In this document: in pieces, positions 23,186 through 25,312 of the stretch | Numbering within the stretch: position 1 is the first letter of the stretch | Layout of the letters: every line of letters begins with the position of its first letter | Assembly (NCBI GenBank): GCA_043748015.1 | Contig: JAYTOA010000178.1 | Coordinates: 1-25,312 of the forward strand | DNA from: JAIBBG01 sp043748015 | GTDB lineage: Bacteria; Bacteroidota; Bacteroidia; Flavobacteriales_D; Sanyastnellaceae | DNA length: 25,312 nt | Reading direction: 5' to 3' | Translations under genes and position numbers: made by a program | The notes under the pieces: model-generated | The model's input: the letters and a program-made list of their open reading frames with translations, nothing else | What the model was told of the DNA's origin: nothing | Database searches by the model: none

Positions 23186-25312
23186 TCATTTGAAAACGAC
23201 TCTTCGATGTTCAACACCATTGGCGCCGCTAAGAGTCAGCATATAACTTCCCGAGGCAGGACTGTGCATTTGAATAGTCCAGAGTTCACCGTTCACCAGT
23301 GATTTGCCATTGCGATAAACTACTTTGCCCATTACATCGGTCAATACTAAATCCATGTATTGATCCATTCCTTGATACTGAATGTTGAGCAAGCCATTGG
23401 AAGGATTGGGGTATACATTGAATGATTTCACTCCATTGGATTGGATTTTGTTTTTGTAGGGGAATGCACAAGGAACATACGACACCGAGTTTGGTGAGTT
23501 GATCGTTGCACCGAAGAAATATTCATTGGAGAGATAAGTCGTTGGAACACTAAAACCTGTGGTATCCACAGCGAATGAAATGGAATCCTGCGACATACCC
23601 GAAGTATATTGATCACGCACACTCAATTCAATAAGAGCAGAAGCGAGCCATTTGTTCAGAACAGATTGTTCAAGTGAATCGAGTTGACAATCGTCCAGTT
23701 TATCAAATAGTTCATATGCCATCATTCCATTTCCAATAGTGCGGTAGAGATGCGCCTTTTGCAATTCGAAATAAAAACGCTGGACGTAAGTCGAGTCGCT
23801 CACGTTGTCATCGGTCATGATATTTAGCACATCAACATATTGCTGTACGATAGGATGAAACGTTTCAACATTTTGCGCAGTTGTGATTCTGTCATGCACA
23901 AACATATTCTCGAGTCCGGTTTTCATGTTGCGAAGACCCCAGTTCATTTTCCAGCGAATCTCTTCGAGGGAGCGATCTAATCCGCTCGATAGTATCTGAT
24001 AAAACAAGCCAATAGCGATACTGTCGTTGCCGAGCGTATCAGTAAGTTCAAGGTAAGATGCAGCGATGATCAGCGCATCTTCCAATTCTACATTTTCGAA
24101 GAATGAAGTATTGATCATTGGATTACCGGGACTGAAATCTTTATTCCAGTTATTGAATTGTACGGTGCTGTTTTCATCTGCTGGTTGACTTTCTTTATAT
24201 AAAAGAGGCTCACTTGTATAAGCTGTATTGATCGCATTTTTTTTAAAGTCGACAATTGGAATTTTTGAACCACACGCGCTGCTGTTTTCTTCCGGGTGAT
24301 TGTCGTATAGAAGTATATAGCAAACGGCATTGCCTTGCGCCATACATGGTCCATTGTCCAAGGCTTGAAGGTTGATTGCCGGATAGTCAGGAACACCCAA
24401 TCCATTAGGCCAAAAGTTTCCACGCGCCGGTATTTCAGGACTCACACAACCACCTGTTTCATTGTCAACAGTGCATACATAATCGACCAATGCACCGGCT
24501 ACGATAACGGAATTTGGATAGGAGAAATCGTTGTAGCCTCTATCGAGTTGCAGGTCCAATGCATTGTCACAATGTATCATCGTTTTGCAATTCACGAATT
24601 TGTTATAACCGGCATTATCTGAAGAAGACATATTGAGAACAACACCTTTCTCGATTAGAACACCAATCCCGCAATCTCGAATCACAGAGCATTTCAATGA
24701 AAGCTTTCCACCCAGTTTATTCAATCCGATGCGATAAATATCGCCCTGGAAGCTGCATTCGGTCACTTTCAATTCGACAATGCTTGCATCGTAAATCATA
24801 AAATCACTCATTGTATTTGTGAACGAGCAATCATTCACCGCGCTCACCATTTGCAGGTCACTACTTTCGAGATATGCTTGCATCATAGAAGAGTGAATCA
24901 TACTGAATCCACCACCATAGACTTTAAAGAATCCGTTGGTCAAATGCCCGTGACTCATTGAGGTGTTACTGAAATTACTTTTCACTGCAACGTTGTTATA
25001 ATCGCAATGCAAAAATTTCACGGTAGTGTTCCATGCGACGATTTCGCCTTCCCCACCAGTAGCAACGAATTTTGCAAAAGCAGCAGTAAGAATCATGTCT
25101 GTCCAGATACCACCGTTATCAGAGAGATCTGTCAAACATTGAAAGAATACAATTTCGCCCATATGAAAATTACCATTCTGCAGATGTGCCTGGTTGTTTA
25201 TTTTCAGAATCAGATCATTTGGACCTTGACCGCTGAATTTTAGTTTAGATCCTTGACCAGTGAGCAACATGTAATCAGTTCCGGGTAAAATTTCCACATA
25301 TCCGGTTTGTCC
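23186..25312 (-). CDS. Secreted T9SS protein with parallel beta-helix region, N-terminus outside the window
   Basis: At least 708 codons. The frame is open to the right edge, so the start and signal peptide lie beyond it; an apparent GTG start at 25297 is not real. The first 300 visible residues have the short-repeat pattern of a right-handed beta-helix (SHGHLTNGFFKVYGGG..., DCSFTNTMSDFMIYDASI, NAGYNKFVNCKTMIHCDN). A region of about 300 residues, partly helical, follows (ENVELEDALIIAASYLEL, SSGLDRSLEEIRWKMNWGLRN). The end is a T9SS type A sorting domain (VYPNPSNGLLNIQY, DVMGKVVYRNG, GSYMLTLSG). It is probably a surface or released protein; its ligand is unknown. Confidence 0.87.
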   Translation of the reverse strand, partial: GQTGYVEILPGTDYMLLTGQGSKLKFSGQGPNDLILKINNQAHLQNGNFHMGEIVFFQCLTDLSDNGGIWTDMILTAAFAKFVATGGEGEIVAWNTTVKFLHCDYNNVAVKSNFSNTSMSHGHLTNGFFKVYGGGFSMIHSSMMQAYLESSDLQMVSAVNDCSFTNTMSDFMIYDASIVELKVTECSFQGDIYRIGLNKLGGKLSLKCSVIRDCGIGVLIEKGVVLNMSSSDNAGYNKFVNCKTMIHCDNALDLQLDRGYNDFSYPNSVIVAGALVDYVCTVDNETGGCVSPEIPARGNFWPNGLGVPDYPAINLQALDNGPCMAQGNAVCYILLYDNHPEENSSACGSKIPIVDFKKNAINTAYTSEPLLYKESQPADENSTVQFNNWNKDFSPGNPMINTSFFENVELEDALIIAASYLELTDTLGNDSIAIGLFYQILSSGLDRSLEEIRWKMNWGLRNMKTGLENMFVHDRITTAQNVETFHPIVQQYVDVLNIMTDDNVSDSTYVQRFYFELQKAHLYRTIGNGMMAYELFDKLDDCQLDSLEQSVLNKWLASALIELSVRDQYTSGMSQDSISFAVDTTGFSVPTTYLSNEYFFGATINSPNSVSYVPCAFPYKNKIQSNGVKSFNVYPNPSNGLLNIQYQGMDQYMDLVLTDVMGKVVYRNGKSLVNGELWTIQMHSPASGSYMLTLSGANGVEHRRVVFK

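Noticed and set aside
25295..25297. GTG as the start of the last gene
   Set aside because: The frame stays open to the window edge and the protein there is already beta-helix-like with no signal peptide, so the gene is cut rather than starting here.
1..25312. CRISPR arrays, tRNA or rRNA genes, transposons, prophage
   Set aside because: I looked in all spacers and saw no regularly spaced repeats, no cloverleaf sequence, no transposase or integrase and no flanking target duplications.

Overview
This window looks like the chromosome of a free-living Bacteroidota member, probably an uncultured relative of the Chitinophagales, Sphingobacteriales or Flavobacteriales. Three large secreted proteins end in type IX secretion (T9SS) type A sorting domains. 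The DUF4476 protein, the TPR lipoprotein and the delta-60/fibronectin protein also have typical Bacteroidota architectures. Most start codons lack a Shine-Dalgarno sequence and sit behind A/T-rich leaders, and several intergenic regions carry -7 elements close to TAnnTTTG. I saw no tRNA, rRNA, CRISPR array, transposase, integrase or phage gene.

Left part (1-6564, all minus strand): a T9SS delta-60 propeller protein, a lone pyruvate dehydrogenase E1 beta gene (pdhB), and a two-gene unit in which a small secreted protein overlaps by ATGA with a 770-residue T9SS protein. Middle part (6718-12062, plus strand): the conserved translation cluster thrS-infC-rpmI-rplT with a strong terminator, then a secreted thioredoxin/NHL-propeller protein resembling NHLRC2. 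infC appears to start at an AUU codon behind a strong GGAGG, 14 codons upstream of its first ATG.

Right part (12118-25312, all minus strand): a TPR lipoprotein, recA with its terminator, then a compact run read from right to left as serC, serA, class D beta-lactamase, DUF1015, yggS and a small two-helix membrane protein. The last four genes overlap or nearly touch. The run joins serine synthesis (serC, serA), PLP homeostasis (YggS; SerC is a PLP enzyme) and a predicted lipoprotein beta-lactamase. Further right are a DUF4476 secreted protein, a polysaccharide flippase, a small Cys-containing secreted protein, and a large T9SS beta-helix protein cut by the window edge.

Most of the window is core chromosome. 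The points most worth a second look are the AUU start of infC, the beta-lactamase inside the serine/PLP operon with its altered YGN motif (YGA), the DGHHR motif of the DUF1015 protein, the NHLRC2-like secreted protein, and the promoter-like and hairpin elements between genes.
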